64,000 nucleotides of DNA from Janthinobacterium lividum (GCF_011601275.1 NZ_JAAOLY010000021.1:1-64000), one strand, 5' to 3'. Counted from the stretch's first letter, positions 44,816-54,493 are shown. Notes: generated by a model not told the origin, from the sequence alone. Numbers and translations: made by a program.

Positions 44816-46204
44816 GGCGGGCAGGCGCATGAGAAACAGCGCGCCGCCTTGCGGGCGGTTCTGCGCCTCGATACTGCCGCCGTACGCGTGCACGATGGCT
44901 TGCGACAGGGCCAGGCCCAGGCCGAAACCGGGAGCCTCGCCCGCGCGCGCCTTGGCGCCTCGGTAAAAGCGCTCGAACAGATGCGGCAAGTCTTCCACGC
45001 CGATGCCGGGGCCCGCGTCGGCCACGCCGACGATCGCATGCCCGCCATCGCGCGCCACGTGCACGGTGATGACGCTGTCTGGCGGCGAAAACTTCACGGC
45101 GTTATCGAGCAGGTTGGCCAGCACCAGGTCCACGGGGCCGGCCGCCACCCGCGCGCGCGCATCCATGCCTTCGTCGAAGACGATGCGGATGCCGCGCTGC
45201 GCGGCTGCCTTTTCCAGGCGCTGCGCGGCCGCCCGCACGAGGGGATTAAGTTCAATGGTTTCCACGGCATTGCGCTCCTGGCCCACGTCCAGGCGCGTGA
45301 GCATCAACAGTTCTTCCACCAGGGTCGTCAGCCGCTGCACTTCATCGAGGCAGGACGCCAGCGCGTCGACATACTCGGGCGTCTCGCGCGGGCGGCGCAA
45401 GGTGATTTCGATTTCCGTGCGCAGGCGCGACAGGGGCGAGCGCAGTTCGTGCGAAGCGTCGGCCGTGAAGCGGCGCTGCGCATCGTAGCCGTGTTCGAGG
45501 CGGTCCAGCATGGCGTTCAGGGTATCGACCAGGCGGCCGATTTCGTCCTGCGTGCCGGGATGGGGCAGGCGCTGGTGCAGGCTGGCTTCGCCGATCGAAT
45601 GGGCCTGGTCCACCACGTCGTCGATGGCGCCCAGCACGCGGCGCGTGAGCATTTCGCCAGCCAGCCCCACAGCCGCCAGCAAGGCCAGCGCCATGGCGCC
45701 AAACAGCACGGTGGCCGCGGCCAGCACGTGATTGGTGTCGTCGAGCGAACCGGCCACCTGCACGGCCAGGCCCGCGCCGGACGAGGGCACGGGAATCGAC
45801 ACCATGCGCAGCGGCTCTTCGCCGAACTTGGGCAGGGTCTCGAAGACGGTCTCGCCGGCCGCCAGACGTACCAGCAAAGCACTAGGCGCCGGCAGCTGCG
45901 CCGCCTCCAGATTGCGGCTGCGCGCCAGCACGCGGCCTTCGCCATCGATGATCTGCACCAGGCGGTCGAGCCGCGTCAATGACGGCGGCGCCATGCCCGG
46001 CGCCACCTCGTGCACCTGCACGGGCTGGCGCGGCGCGGCCGGCAACATGGCCATTTCCGTCTCGCCCAGCGCCAGCAGGGCCGCATCGAGCTGGCCATGC
46101 ACGGCGCGCGACAAGCCCCAGTAACCTGCCAGCGCCGTGCAGGCGACGATGGCGAGGATGACGGCCAGGTGCACCAGCAACAGGCGTTTGCGAAAGCTAG
46201 CCAC
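44807..46204 (-). CDS. two-component sensor histidine kinase
   Basis: This 465-residue inner-membrane kinase has TM1 at about 9-28, a periplasmic sensor to about 155, TM2 at about 160-182, HAMP, an H-box SHELRSPLSRLRTEI, an N-box NLLDNAVKFSPPD, and G-boxes DAGPGIG and GFGLGLALS. GTG at 46204 overlaps the response regulator stop by eight bases. The pair faces the metal RND operon, and the architecture fits copper/zinc/cadmium-type sensors (CusS/CzcS/IrlS-like). The ligand is inferred from location only. Confidence 0.92.
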   Translation of the reverse strand: MASFRKRLLLVHLAVILAIVACTALAGYWGLSRAVHGQLDAALLALGETEMAMLPAAPRQPVQVHEVAPGMAPPSLTRLDRLVQIIDGEGRVLARSRNLEAAQLPAPSALLVRLAAGETVFETLPKFGEEPLRMVSIPVPSSGAGLAVQVAGSLDDTNHVLAAATVLFGAMALALLAAVGLAGEMLTRRVLGAIDDVVDQAHSIGEASLHQRLPHPGTQDEIGRLVDTLNAMLDRLEHGYDAQRRFTADASHELRSPLSRLRTEIEITLRRPRETPEYVDALASCLDEVQRLTTLVEELLMLTRLDVGQERNAVETIELNPLVRAAAQRLEKAAAQRGIRIVFDEGMDARARVAAGPVDLVLANLLDNAVKFSPPDSVITVHVARDGGHAIVGVADAGPGIGVEDLPHLFERFYRGAKARAGEAPGFGLGLALSQAIVHAYGGSIEAQNRPQGGALFLMRLPASD

Positions 46205-46877
46205 CGTTGTTTTCCGCCAAGCGGAAACCGCGTCCGCGCACCGTGTGGATCAAGGGCGGCAAGCCCGGTGCATCGACCTTGCCCCGCAGGTTGCGCACGT
46301 GGACGTCGATCAGGTTGTCGATGCCGATCAGGTCCGCCTGCCATATCTGCTCGGCCAGGCGTGCGCGGCTCACCACCTCGCCCGCCTGGCGCAGCAGGAT
46401 CAGCAGAATCGCGTATTCCTTGGGTGTCAACACCAGCGGCGCGCCGGCCCGCGTGGCCTGGTGGCTGACGGGATCAAGCGTCAAATCGGCCAGTGCCAGC
46501 ACCAGCGGGCGGCTGATGTCGGAGCGGCGCAGCAAGGCGCGGATGCGCGCCAGCAGCTCCTCGAATTCGAACGGCTTTGTGAGGTAATCGTCGGCGCCCG
46601 TGTTCAGGCCCGCCACGCGGTCGGCCGTGGCGTCGCGCGCCGTGAGCATCAGCACGGGCGTCTGGATGCCGCGCGCGCGCAAGTCGCGGCAAAAATCGAT
46701 GCCCTGCTTGCCCGGCAACATCCAGTCCAGCACGATGGCGTCATAGTCGACGGCGTAGCTTTCATCCTCGCCCTCTTCCGCGCTGTGCGCCACGTCGACA
46801 ACAAAGCCTTCTTCCTGCAAGCCGCGGGCCAGCAGGCGCGCCGCCTTGCGGTCGTCTTCCACCAGGAGGATTCTCAT
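46197..46877 (-). CDS. OmpR/IrlR-type response regulator
   Basis: This 226-residue protein has a receiver domain with the phospho-acceptor in AIVLDWMLPGKQG (about Asp54) and Lys in YLTKPFEFEEL, followed by a winged-helix output domain (LAEQIWQADLIGIDNLIDVH). It precedes the kinase in the operon and is divergent from the metal efflux genes. Half-sites CTGAAG/TTCAGG in the shared upstream region are likely targets, and a matching palindrome lies before mgtC. Confidence 0.93.
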   Translation of the reverse strand: MRILLVEDDRKAARLLARGLQEEGFVVDVAHSAEEGEDESYAVDYDAIVLDWMLPGKQGIDFCRDLRARGIQTPVLMLTARDATADRVAGLNTGADDYLTKPFEFEELLARIRALLRRSDISRPLVLALADLTLDPVSHQATRAGAPLVLTPKEYAILLILLRQAGEVVSRARLAEQIWQADLIGIDNLIDVHVRNLRGKVDAPGLPPLIHTVRGRGFRLAENNGG

Positions 46878-46947
46878 GCCTGCCTTTCGCGTCGTGCCTT
46901 GTTTTCCATGCTGGCATTTTACCGCGCCGCAGCGCGCGCACAGCGAA

Positions 46948-46987
46948 CCTGAAGAATGATTCAGGCGTTCTTGGGCGCTTCTTCAGG
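46948..46987. promoter_or_regulatory. CCTGAAGAA inverted repeat, likely response-regulator operator
   Basis: CCTGAAGAA (46948-46956) and TTCTTCAGG (46979-46987) form a perfect nine-base inverted repeat 22 bp apart. A third half-site TTCAGG at 46960-46965 makes an inner palindrome CCTGAA-N6-TTCAGG. A -10-like TATGCT at 46998-47003 follows with no -35 box, as expected for an activator-dependent promoter reading toward the RND operon. It sits between the divergent two-component and efflux operons. Confidence 0.7.
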
Positions 46988-47138
46988 AGCACATTGCTAT
47001 GCTTTCCCGGCGCTGTAGTGGCACTGCCGTAGCGGCGCTTTCGCGCTGGCAGCACTGCTGCCAGCGCCCCCTCTGACCGCCCGCCTGGGCACGGCATCCA
47101 CGCATGCCCCATCACCATCAATAACAAGGAAACACGGG

Positions 47139-48263
47139 ATGAACACGACCACCCGCAACGCCCTGGGCGCCAGCTGCGCCCTCGCTCTCGCCTGCTCGGC
47201 CCTGGCTGGCTGCGCCAAGCCTGTGCCGGCGGCCACGCCACCCGTCCAGGCCATGCACCTGGACGACGGCAGCATCGCCGTCGACAAGATGTCGCCGCTG
47301 CGCCAGCGCCTGCAGAACGCCGCCGTGCAGGAACAGGAGATCGCCACGCAGACGCAGGCGCCCGGCAGCATCGAGGCGATGCCGGAAAAACTGGTGAAAA
47401 TCACGCCGCCACTGGCCGGGCGCATCACGCGCTTGCAGCGTTCACTGGGCGACAGCGTGAAGGCGGGCGATCCGCTGTTCACGCTCGATTCGGCGGAACT
47501 GAGCGCCGCCTACGCGGACGACAGCAAGGCGCGCTCCGCCCTGCTGCAGGCGCGCCAGGAACTCGAGCGCCAGAAGACGCTGTTCGAGGCGGAAATCGCC
47601 GCGCGCAAGGAGTACGAAGCGGCCCAGGCGGCCTACGACCAGGCCGGCAGCGACGCCCGGGCCAGCGCCGACAAGCTGGCCCAGTACGGCGCCGGTGCTG
47701 GCGGTGCGCGCCGCGACTATGTCTTGCGTTCACCGATCGCCGGCACCGTGATCGCCATGGAAGGCGCCCAGGGCGGCTACTGGAACGATATCAACGCGCC
47801 CGTCATGACGGTGGCAGATCTCTCCACCGTGTGGCTGTCGGCCAACGTGGCCGAGCGGGACCTGGCGCAGGTGGCCGTGGGCCAAGCGACCCGCATCACG
47901 GTCGACGCCTGGCCCGGCAAGGCTTTCGAGGGCAAGGTCGCCTATGTCGGCGCCGTGCTCGATCCCGAGACGCGCACGGTGAAAGTACGCGTGGCCATCG
48001 ACAACCGCGCCGGCGCCTTCAAGCCGGGCATGTTTGCCCACGCGGGATTCGCCGGCGCCAGCCGCCGCGCCCTTCTCGTGCCGGCCGCCGCCGTGCTGCA
48101 AAGCGGACCATCGACGCGCGTAATGGTCGAACGCAGCCCGCTGGTATTCACGCCGCGCACGGTGCAGGTGGGCGCCAGCCATGGCGGGCAAGTGGAAATC
48201 GTCTCGGGCCTGAAGGCTGGCGAACGCATCGTCGTCAAGGAAGGAGTGCTGCTCAATGATTGA
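47139..48263 (+). CDS. CzcB/CusB-like RND adaptor lipoprotein
   Basis: This 374-residue periplasmic adaptor has a lipoprotein signal peptide with lipobox LAGC (Cys at about 25). A barrel-sandwich half (KITPPLAGRITRLQRSLGDSV), a helical hairpin with QARQELERQKTLFEAEIAARKEY (split), and the matching second half YVLRSPIAGTVIAMEGAQGG follow. It lacks the His-rich N-terminus of some CzcB proteins. It is the first gene of a three-gene heavy-metal RND operon and overlaps the pump gene by eight bases. Confidence 0.9.
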   Translation: MNTTTRNALGASCALALACSALAGCAKPVPAATPPVQAMHLDDGSIAVDKMSPLRQRLQNAAVQEQEIATQTQAPGSIEAMPEKLVKITPPLAGRITRLQRSLGDSVKAGDPLFTLDSAELSAAYADDSKARSALLQARQELERQKTLFEAEIAARKEYEAAQAAYDQAGSDARASADKLAQYGAGAGGARRDYVLRSPIAGTVIAMEGAQGGYWNDINAPVMTVADLSTVWLSANVAERDLAQVAVGQATRITVDAWPGKAFEGKVAYVGAVLDPETRTVKVRVAIDNRAGAFKPGMFAHAGFAGASRRALLVPAAAVLQSGPSTRVMVERSPLVFTPRTVQVGASHGGQVEIVSGLKAGERIVVKEGVLLND

Positions 48264-51200
48264 CCGTTTCATCGCTACCTGCTGCCAGCGGCGCGGCATC
48301 GTCTGGCTCGTGCTGCTGTTCGTCGCCGCCTATGGCGTCTATTGCTGGAAGCAGCTGCCCATCGAGGCTTATCCCGACATCGCCGACGTCACCTCACAGA
48401 TCGTCACGCAAGTACCGGGACTGGGCGCCGAGGAAATCGAGCAGCAGATCACCATTCCCCTGGAACGCGCCCTGCTCGGTACGCCCGGCATGCACGTGCT
48501 GCGCACGCGCAGCCTGTTCGCGCTGTCGCTGATCACGGTGGTGTTCGAGGATGGCAGTGACGGCTACTTCACGCGCGAGCGGCTGCAGGAACGCCTGGCC
48601 AGCGTGAACCTGCCGTATGACGCCAAGCCGGGCCTCGATCCCTATACGTCGCCCACGGGCGAGATCTACCGCTACACCCTGGAATCGAAAACACGCTCCC
48701 TGCGCGAACTGTCCGAACTGCAGTTCTGGACCGTGATCCCGCGCCTGCAGCAGGTGCGCGGCGTGGCCGACGTCAGCAATTTCGGCGGTCTCACGACGCA
48801 ATTCATGCTGGAACTCGACCCCGCAAAGCTGGACAGCTACGGCTTCTCGCTGGCGCAGGTCAAGGAGGCCATCAACGCCAACAACATCAGCGGCGGCGGC
48901 AGCGTGATCGACCGCGGCCAGCAATCGTACGTGGTGCGCGGCGTGGGCTTGCTCCATTCGCTCGACGACATGGGCAACGTCGTCGTCAGCAGCAAGGACG
49001 GCGTACCCGTACTGGTAAAAGACCTGGGCAGGCTCGCTTACGGCAACGTGGAGCGGCGCGGCATCCTCGGCAAGGATGACAACCCCGACACCATCGAAGG
49101 CATCACCCTGCTGCTCAAGGATTTCAATCCGTCCGAAGCGCTGGCGGGCATCCATGCGGCCGTGGACGACTTGAACGCCAACGTGCTGCCGAAGGATGTC
49201 AAGGTCGTGCCCTACCTGGACCGCAGCTCGCTGATCGACGCCACCTTGCACACGGTGGGATTCACCCTGGGCGAAGGCATGCTGCTCGTCGCCCTCGTGC
49301 TGCTGCTGTATCTGGGCAGCCCGCGCGCGGCCGCCATCGTCGCGCTGACGATTCCGCTGGCCCTGCTGATCGCCTTCATCTTCATGCACCATTTTAAGAT
49401 TCCCGCCAATTTGCTCTCCTTGGGGGCGATCGACTTCGGCATCCTCGTCGACGGCTCCGTGGTGGTGCTGGAAAACATGCTGCGCCGCCGCGAACGGGAT
49501 CAGGAACGGCCCCTGACCCTGCAGGACGCCATCGACGCCACCCTGCAAGTGGCGCGCCCCATCATGTTCGGCATGGCCGTGATCATCGCCGCCTACCTGC
49601 CCCTGTTCGCCTTCCAGCGCATCGAATACAAGCTGTTCTCGCCCATGGCGTACGCGGTGGGCGCAGCGCTCGTGGGCGCGCTGGTGGTGGCGCTGGTGCT
49701 GATCCCGGGTCTGGCCTGGCTGGCCTTGCGCAAGCCGCGCCGCATGCCGCACAACCGCGCGCTGGACCAGCTGGCGGGCGCGTATGGCCGCTTCCTCGAA
49801 CGCATGGTGGGCAGGAAGCGCTGGGTGGCGATGGTGTGCGCAGGATCGCTCGCAGCGCTTGCCATCCTGGGTGGCAGTATCGGGCGCGACTTTTTACCCT
49901 ACCTCGATGAGGGTTCCTTGTGGCTGCAGGTGCAGATGCCGCCCGGGATTACCCTGGACAAGGCCTCCGAGATGGCCAGCGAACTGCGGCGCGCCGCGCT
50001 GGAATTTCCCGAAGTGTCGACCATCGTCACGCAGACGGGGCGCAACGACGACGGCACCGATTACTGGACGCCGTCGCACATCGAGGCGAGCGTGGGACTG
50101 CATCCGTATAAAAGCTGGAAATCGGGCATGAGCAAGCAGCAGCTAATCGCGAAAATGAACGAGCGCTTCGCGCGCATGCCCGGTGTCACGGTGGCTTTCA
50201 TGCAGCCGATGATCGACGGCGTGCAGGATAAATTGTCGGGCGCGCACAGCGACCTGACGGTAAAAATCTTCGGCAACGACCTCGATGAAGTGCGTGCCAT
50301 CGCCGGCAAGGTGGCCAATGTCCTGAAGACTGTCCACGGCGCCTCCGACGTGGCCGTGGACGTCGAGCCGCCCCTGCCCAACCTGAAGGTGGAGCTGGAC
50401 CGCGCGAAGGCGGCCCGCTACGGCATCAACGCGGCCGACGTGGCCGACCTCATTTCCACCGGCATCGGCGGCGCGCCCATCGGCCAGGTGTATGTCGGCG
50501 AGAAAAGCTACGACATCGCCGTACGCTTCCCGCCCGCCACACGCTCCAGCCCGGACGCCATCGCCAGCCTGAAGCTCACGGCCGCCAACGGCGCGAAGGT
50601 GCCGCTGGCGCAGGTAGCAAGCATCAGCACCACTTCGGGCGAAAGCGTGATCGTGCGTGAAATGGGACGGCGCCACATCATCGTGCGCCTGAATGCCCGC
50701 GGGCGCGACCTGGCCGGCTTCCTGGCCGAAGCGCGCCCCCTGGTAGCGCAAGCCGTGGCAGGCGAGCACCAGCGCATCAGCGTCGAGTGGGGCGGCCAGT
50801 TCGAGAACCTGCAGCGCGCGCAAAGCCGTTTGGCCCTGATCCTGCCGATGACTCTGGGAGCCATGTTTTTGCTGCTGTTTGGTCAGTTCCGCAACATGCG
50901 CCAGCCCGCGCTGGTCCTGCTGGCCGTGCCGCTGGCCATGCTGGGCGGCCTGGCCGCGCTGCACCTGCGCGGCATGACCTTGAACGTGTCGAGCGCCGTC
51001 GGCTTCATCGCCCTGTTCGGCGTGGCCGTATTAAATGCCGTGCTGATGCTGGCGCAGATCAACCGCTTGCGCGTCGACGAGGGAAAAAGCTTGCGCGACG
51101 CCGTGCTCGAAGGCGCGCGCGATCGCATGCGCCCCGTGCTGATGACGGCCACCGTGGCCGCCCTGGGGCTGACGCCGGCCATGCTGGCCACGGGCCTGGG

Positions 51201-51360
51201 CAGCGACGTGCAGCGACCGCTGGCGACCGTCGTGGTGGGCGGCCTGGTGACGGCCACGGCACTGACCCTGCTGCTGTTGCCGGCCCTGTATTACCTGATC
51301 GAGGCGCACCTGCAAAAACGCCAGACGCATACCGAAGGAGAGACCCATGACACGTTTTAA
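48256..51360 (+). CDS. CzcA-like heavy-metal RND pump (HME type)
   Basis: This 1034-residue inner-membrane proton antiporter has TM4 motif AIDFGILVDGSVVVLEN, matching the DFGIxVDG signature of the CzcA/CnrA/NccA (Co-Zn-Cd-Ni) branch rather than the CusA copper branch. N-terminal RRGIVWLVLLFVAAYGVYCW is TM1 and the usual two large periplasmic loops are present. It ends QKRQTHTEGETHDTF, overlapping the outer-membrane channel gene. Likely substrates are divalent transition metals; the exact ion is not readable. Confidence 0.92.
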   Translation: MIDRFIATCCQRRGIVWLVLLFVAAYGVYCWKQLPIEAYPDIADVTSQIVTQVPGLGAEEIEQQITIPLERALLGTPGMHVLRTRSLFALSLITVVFEDGSDGYFTRERLQERLASVNLPYDAKPGLDPYTSPTGEIYRYTLESKTRSLRELSELQFWTVIPRLQQVRGVADVSNFGGLTTQFMLELDPAKLDSYGFSLAQVKEAINANNISGGGSVIDRGQQSYVVRGVGLLHSLDDMGNVVVSSKDGVPVLVKDLGRLAYGNVERRGILGKDDNPDTIEGITLLLKDFNPSEALAGIHAAVDDLNANVLPKDVKVVPYLDRSSLIDATLHTVGFTLGEGMLLVALVLLLYLGSPRAAAIVALTIPLALLIAFIFMHHFKIPANLLSLGAIDFGILVDGSVVVLENMLRRRERDQERPLTLQDAIDATLQVARPIMFGMAVIIAAYLPLFAFQRIEYKLFSPMAYAVGAALVGALVVALVLIPGLAWLALRKPRRMPHNRALDQLAGAYGRFLERMVGRKRWVAMVCAGSLAALAILGGSIGRDFLPYLDEGSLWLQVQMPPGITLDKASEMASELRRAALEFPEVSTIVTQTGRNDDGTDYWTPSHIEASVGLHPYKSWKSGMSKQQLIAKMNERFARMPGVTVAFMQPMIDGVQDKLSGAHSDLTVKIFGNDLDEVRAIAGKVANVLKTVHGASDVAVDVEPPLPNLKVELDRAKAARYGINAADVADLISTGIGGAPIGQVYVGEKSYDIAVRFPPATRSSPDAIASLKLTAANGAKVPLAQVASISTTSGESVIVREMGRRHIIVRLNARGRDLAGFLAEARPLVAQAVAGEHQRISVEWGGQFENLQRAQSRLALILPMTLGAMFLLLFGQFRNMRQPALVLLAVPLAMLGGLAALHLRGMTLNVSSAVGFIALFGVAVLNAVLMLAQINRLRVDEGKSLRDAVLEGARDRMRPVLMTATVAALGLTPAMLATGLGSDVQRPLATVVVGGLVTATALTLLLLPALYYLIEAHLQKRQTHTEGETHDTF

Positions 51361-52624
51361 TCTGCTGCTGGCGGCCTGGCTGATCGCCCCTTGCGCCAGC
51401 GCCGCCCCGTTGACCTTCGAGACCTACCTGTCCGCCGTGGAAAGCCACAGCCTGGAACTTCAGGCGCAGCAGGAAAGCATCACCTCGGCCAAGGCAGGCA
51501 TCGGCATTGCCGGCCTGCGTCCCGACCCGGAGTTCACTCTGGGCGCCACGCGCGAAACCGTGCACAGCACCGGGCACCGTCCCGTCACGTGGAACCCGGC
51601 CATCAGCATGGCCATCGAGACGGGCGGCAAGCGCGCCGCGCGGTTAAAAGCGGCGCACAGCAATATCGCGCTGGCCGAGGAAACGGTGGCTGGCTTCAAG
51701 AGCGAGCTGTATGGCACGGCCGCCGCAGCGTTCACGGAAGCGTGCCGCACGCGCGACGTCCTCGCACGCAAGGAGCAGACCATGGCTGCCCTGTCGACAG
51801 TGGTGGAGGCGAACACCGTGCGGCGCAAGGCGGGCGACGTGGGCGGCATCGAGCTGCTGCAATCGCGCGTGGAACGCGACCAGTTCCAGACCGAGTTGGC
51901 GCAGGCGCGCAGCGAGGCGGACAGCGCCATGTTGAATTTATCACCGCCTCTAGGGCGCCAGTTCGATGCGCTGTTTCCCGACGTGCAGCTGGCCTGCGAC
52001 TTCACCGCGTTTGAGAACAAGGATGCCAGCGTGCTGCTGCCGCAAGCGCTCGAGGCCCGCAACGACGTGCGCATCGCGCGCGCCACCGTCGATAATCTGC
52101 GCGACGGCGCGGCCCTTGTGCGCGCCAACCGCTCGGTCGATCCGACCGTTACCGTGGGCCTGGCCGCCGCGCGCGGCTACCATGACGGGATCGACACCAG
52201 CGGCAATCCCGTCGACGGTTCACCCCGCTCGCGCGCGCTGTCCCTCTCGCTGGCCATTCCCATCCCCCTGTCGCGGCGCGACAAGGGAGATATCGTGCAG
52301 GCGGAAGCGGGCGTCACGCAGGCGATGCTGGCGCTGCGCCAGGCGGAACTGACGACGGAAACGCAGGTGCGCACGGCGCAGCGGCAGCTGCATGCGGCGC
52401 AGGACAGGTTGGCGCGCTACCGTGACGGCGTGCTGGTCGATGCGCAAAAGGTGGTCGATGGCATGCGCCTGTCTTACGTCAAAGGCAATGCGTCGCTGCT
52501 GGAATGGCTGGCGGCGCAGCGTTCGGCCGACGAGGCCTACCAGGGTTATGTGCAGGCGCGCGCCGATGCGGCCATCGCCAGCACGCAGCTGCAACTGGCG
52601 ATCGGCCAGCGGCCGCGCTTGTAG
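51347..52624 (+). CDS. CzcC-like TolC-family outer-membrane channel
   Basis: This 425-residue protein has a signal peptide (cleavage near residues 18-20, CASA-AP) and two repeats of long amphipathic helices typical of outer membrane efflux proteins (LQAQQESITSAKAGIGIAGL and QAMLALRQAELTTETQVR). GLRPDPEFTLG is the beta-strand entry region seen in CzcC. It overlaps the pump gene by 14 bases, so the whole tripartite system is encoded together. Confidence 0.9.
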   Translation: MTRFNLLLAAWLIAPCASAAPLTFETYLSAVESHSLELQAQQESITSAKAGIGIAGLRPDPEFTLGATRETVHSTGHRPVTWNPAISMAIETGGKRAARLKAAHSNIALAEETVAGFKSELYGTAAAAFTEACRTRDVLARKEQTMAALSTVVEANTVRRKAGDVGGIELLQSRVERDQFQTELAQARSEADSAMLNLSPPLGRQFDALFPDVQLACDFTAFENKDASVLLPQALEARNDVRIARATVDNLRDGAALVRANRSVDPTVTVGLAAARGYHDGIDTSGNPVDGSPRSRALSLSLAIPIPLSRRDKGDIVQAEAGVTQAMLALRQAELTTETQVRTAQRQLHAAQDRLARYRDGVLVDAQKVVDGMRLSYVKGNASLLEWLAAQRSADEAYQGYVQARADAAIASTQLQLAIGQRPRL

Positions 52625-52692
52625 CGGGAGAAAGTAGAACGAGGAGATACCGGCGCGGCGATGGTGCCGCACCGGTCGTCAAGAACGGGGAA

Positions 52693-52887
52693 TTACTGGG
52701 GCTGGGCTGGCGCGTCGGTGTCGTCGTCTTCCGGCTCATCACTCTCCGCACCTTCGGCACCCTCTTCGCCATCGGCCGGCTTCGGATTGTTCTTCGCTTC
52801 CAGCTTGCGTCTGGCTTTTTCCTCGGCTTTCTTCTTCTTTTCCAGCTCTTTTTGCCGTTTTTCGTATTGGAAATTTGTCTTGGCCAT
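52693..52887 (-). CDS. small conserved charged protein
   Basis: This 64-residue protein begins MAKTNFQYEKRQKELEKKKK, a highly basic coiled helix (residues 8-32), and ends in a very acidic region. Short proteins with this MAKTNFQ(Y/F)EKRQKEL opening recur in Burkholderiales, but no function is known to me. The strict charge segregation suggests nucleic acid or ribosome association, which is a guess. It is separate from the convergent RND operon. Confidence 0.75.
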   Translation of the reverse strand: MAKTNFQYEKRQKELEKKKKAEEKARRKLEAKNNPKPADGEEGAEGAESDEPEDDDTDAPAQPQ

Positions 52888-52967
52888 TTACTACCTCTTT
52901 AGTTTTTAGATGTTACAGATAAGCATATAAGCCACATTATGACGTAGTTGGAGCAAACACCAAATGT

Positions 52968-53885
52968 TTAGCCGCGTGGATGGTGCTGCGCATGCAGCAG
53001 TTTCAGCCGTTCGCGGGCCACATGCGTGTAAATCTGCGTGGTGGAAATATCGGAGTGTCCCAGTAACAATTGCACAACACGCAAGTCCGCGCCATGGTTG
53101 AGCAAATGCGTGGCGAACGCGTGGCGCAGGGTGTGCGGCGACAGCGGGGCCGTGATGCCGGCGCTCAACGCATGTTTCTTGATGATGACCCAGAACATTT
53201 GCCGCGTCATGGCGCCGCCGCGCCGCGTGACGAACAGCGCGTCGTCCATTTGCCCGTCAAGAATGATGCCGCGCGCTTCCTTCAGGTAGCGCTCGATCCA
53301 CAGCCGCGCCTGTTCGCCGAACGGCACCAGCCGCGTCTTGCTACCCTTGCCCGTGATGCGCAGCACGCCATCATTGAGGCTCAGTTCCACGGATTTCAAG
53401 TCCACCAGCTCCGACACGCGCAAGCCGCTCGCATACATAAGTTCGAGCATCGTGCGCTCGCGCAGGCCCAGCGGCGTGCTCACGTCGGGCGCCGCCAGCA
53501 AGGCTTCCACCTGCGCTTCGCTCAGGGTATGCACGAAGCGCGCGGGCTGCTTGGCCGAGACCATCTTCAGGCACGGATCGGCCGCGATATGCTTGTGCCG
53601 CAGGGCCAGCTGGTAAAAACGCTTGAGCACGGACAAGCGCCGGTTCGACGACGTGGCCTTGCTCTCGTCGTGGCGGGCGGCAAAATACGCTTCGATATCG
53701 ACCGTGGCAACTTCGTACAGACCCTCGCGTCCGGGCCGCGCCACTTCCAGCCAGCGGGCAAACAAACGCATGTCGCGCCGGTAAGCGTCCAGCGAGTTTT
53801 TCGACAGGCCGTCTTCCAGCCACAGGCTGTCGCAGAATTCATCGATCAGGGTGGCGTTGTCGGGGGCCAGCAGGCTGTTCATCAT
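52968..53885 (-). CDS. xerD: site-specific tyrosine recombinase XerD
   Basis: This 305-residue recombinase resolves chromosome dimers at dif with XerC. The N-terminal SAM-like DNA-binding domain spans about 10-100. The catalytic domain shows Arg in YASGLRVSELVDLKS, HTLRHAFATHLLNHGADL (His and Arg), a second His in GHSDISTTQIYTHV and the nucleophilic Tyr in that same segment. Order and length fit XerD rather than a mobile-element integrase. Its ATG overlaps the ogt-like stop by four bases. Confidence 0.95.
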   Translation of the reverse strand: MMNSLLAPDNATLIDEFCDSLWLEDGLSKNSLDAYRRDMRLFARWLEVARPGREGLYEVATVDIEAYFAARHDESKATSSNRRLSVLKRFYQLALRHKHIAADPCLKMVSAKQPARFVHTLSEAQVEALLAAPDVSTPLGLRERTMLELMYASGLRVSELVDLKSVELSLNDGVLRITGKGSKTRLVPFGEQARLWIERYLKEARGIILDGQMDDALFVTRRGGAMTRQMFWVIIKKHALSAGITAPLSPHTLRHAFATHLLNHGADLRVVQLLLGHSDISTTQIYTHVARERLKLLHAQHHPRG

Positions 53886-54409
53886 AGGTAAGCCGCCACG
53901 CCTTCATGCGCCAGCAGCCAGCGCTTGACGCCCAGGTGAAATCCCGTCGCGTCGTCGTGGTGGGCAAAGCCGCCCAGGCCGCCAGCGGCCGTGACCCGGT
54001 GGCAGGGGATCACCACGGGAAACCAGTTGGCGCCGCAGGCCTGGCCCACGGCGCGCGGCGCCGAGCCGATCAGGCGCGCCACGTCGCCATAGGTGCGCAC
54101 CTGGCCGCGCGCAATGCCGCTGATCGCCGCCCACACTCGTTGCTGGTAGGCGCTGCCCGAAGCGGCCAGCGGCAGGTCGAAGACATAATCAGGATCGCGG
54201 AAATAGCGCGCCAGTTGCTGGCAGGCCCGCTCGGAGACGGCATCCTGCGCGTCTTTTTCCGCAAAGTGCGGCGGCAGGTAGACCAGTTCGCATACCTGGC
54301 CATCGTGCGCACGCACGCCCATGGCGCCGAACGGCGCGGCCACGATGGCGCTGAACAGTTCACTGCCCTGTTGTTTTTTCATCTGCTGATCATTATTCAA
54401 GTGTGGCAT
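53882..54409 (-). CDS. ogt: methylated-DNA--[protein]-cysteine S-methyltransferase
   Basis: This 175-residue single-use repair enzyme removes O6-alkyl groups from guanine. The active-site VIPCHRVTAAGG and the upstream helix QRVWAAISGIARGQVRTYGDVAR are clear, and the N-terminal ribonuclease-like half is present. The ATG at 54409 is used, but a second in-frame ATG (MKKQQG, 54382) is equally possible; neither has a strong ribosome binding site. It is coupled to xerD. Confidence 0.92.
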   Translation of the reverse strand: MPHLNNDQQMKKQQGSELFSAIVAAPFGAMGVRAHDGQVCELVYLPPHFAEKDAQDAVSERACQQLARYFRDPDYVFDLPLAASGSAYQQRVWAAISGIARGQVRTYGDVARLIGSAPRAVGQACGANWFPVVIPCHRVTAAGGLGGFAHHDDATGFHLGVKRWLLAHEGVAAYL

Positions 54410-54493
54410 ATATGCAACCTGCCGGCGCGGGAAACGGCGCCACGGGAATTATGCACCGTCTTTGGGCGTGCCGGCGGACGTTTCCTGCGCACG

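Noticed and set aside
52968-53885. tyrosine recombinase as integrase of a mobile element
   Set aside because: Length, motif arrangement and operon with ogt fit chromosomal XerD; no attachment site or cargo is adjacent.
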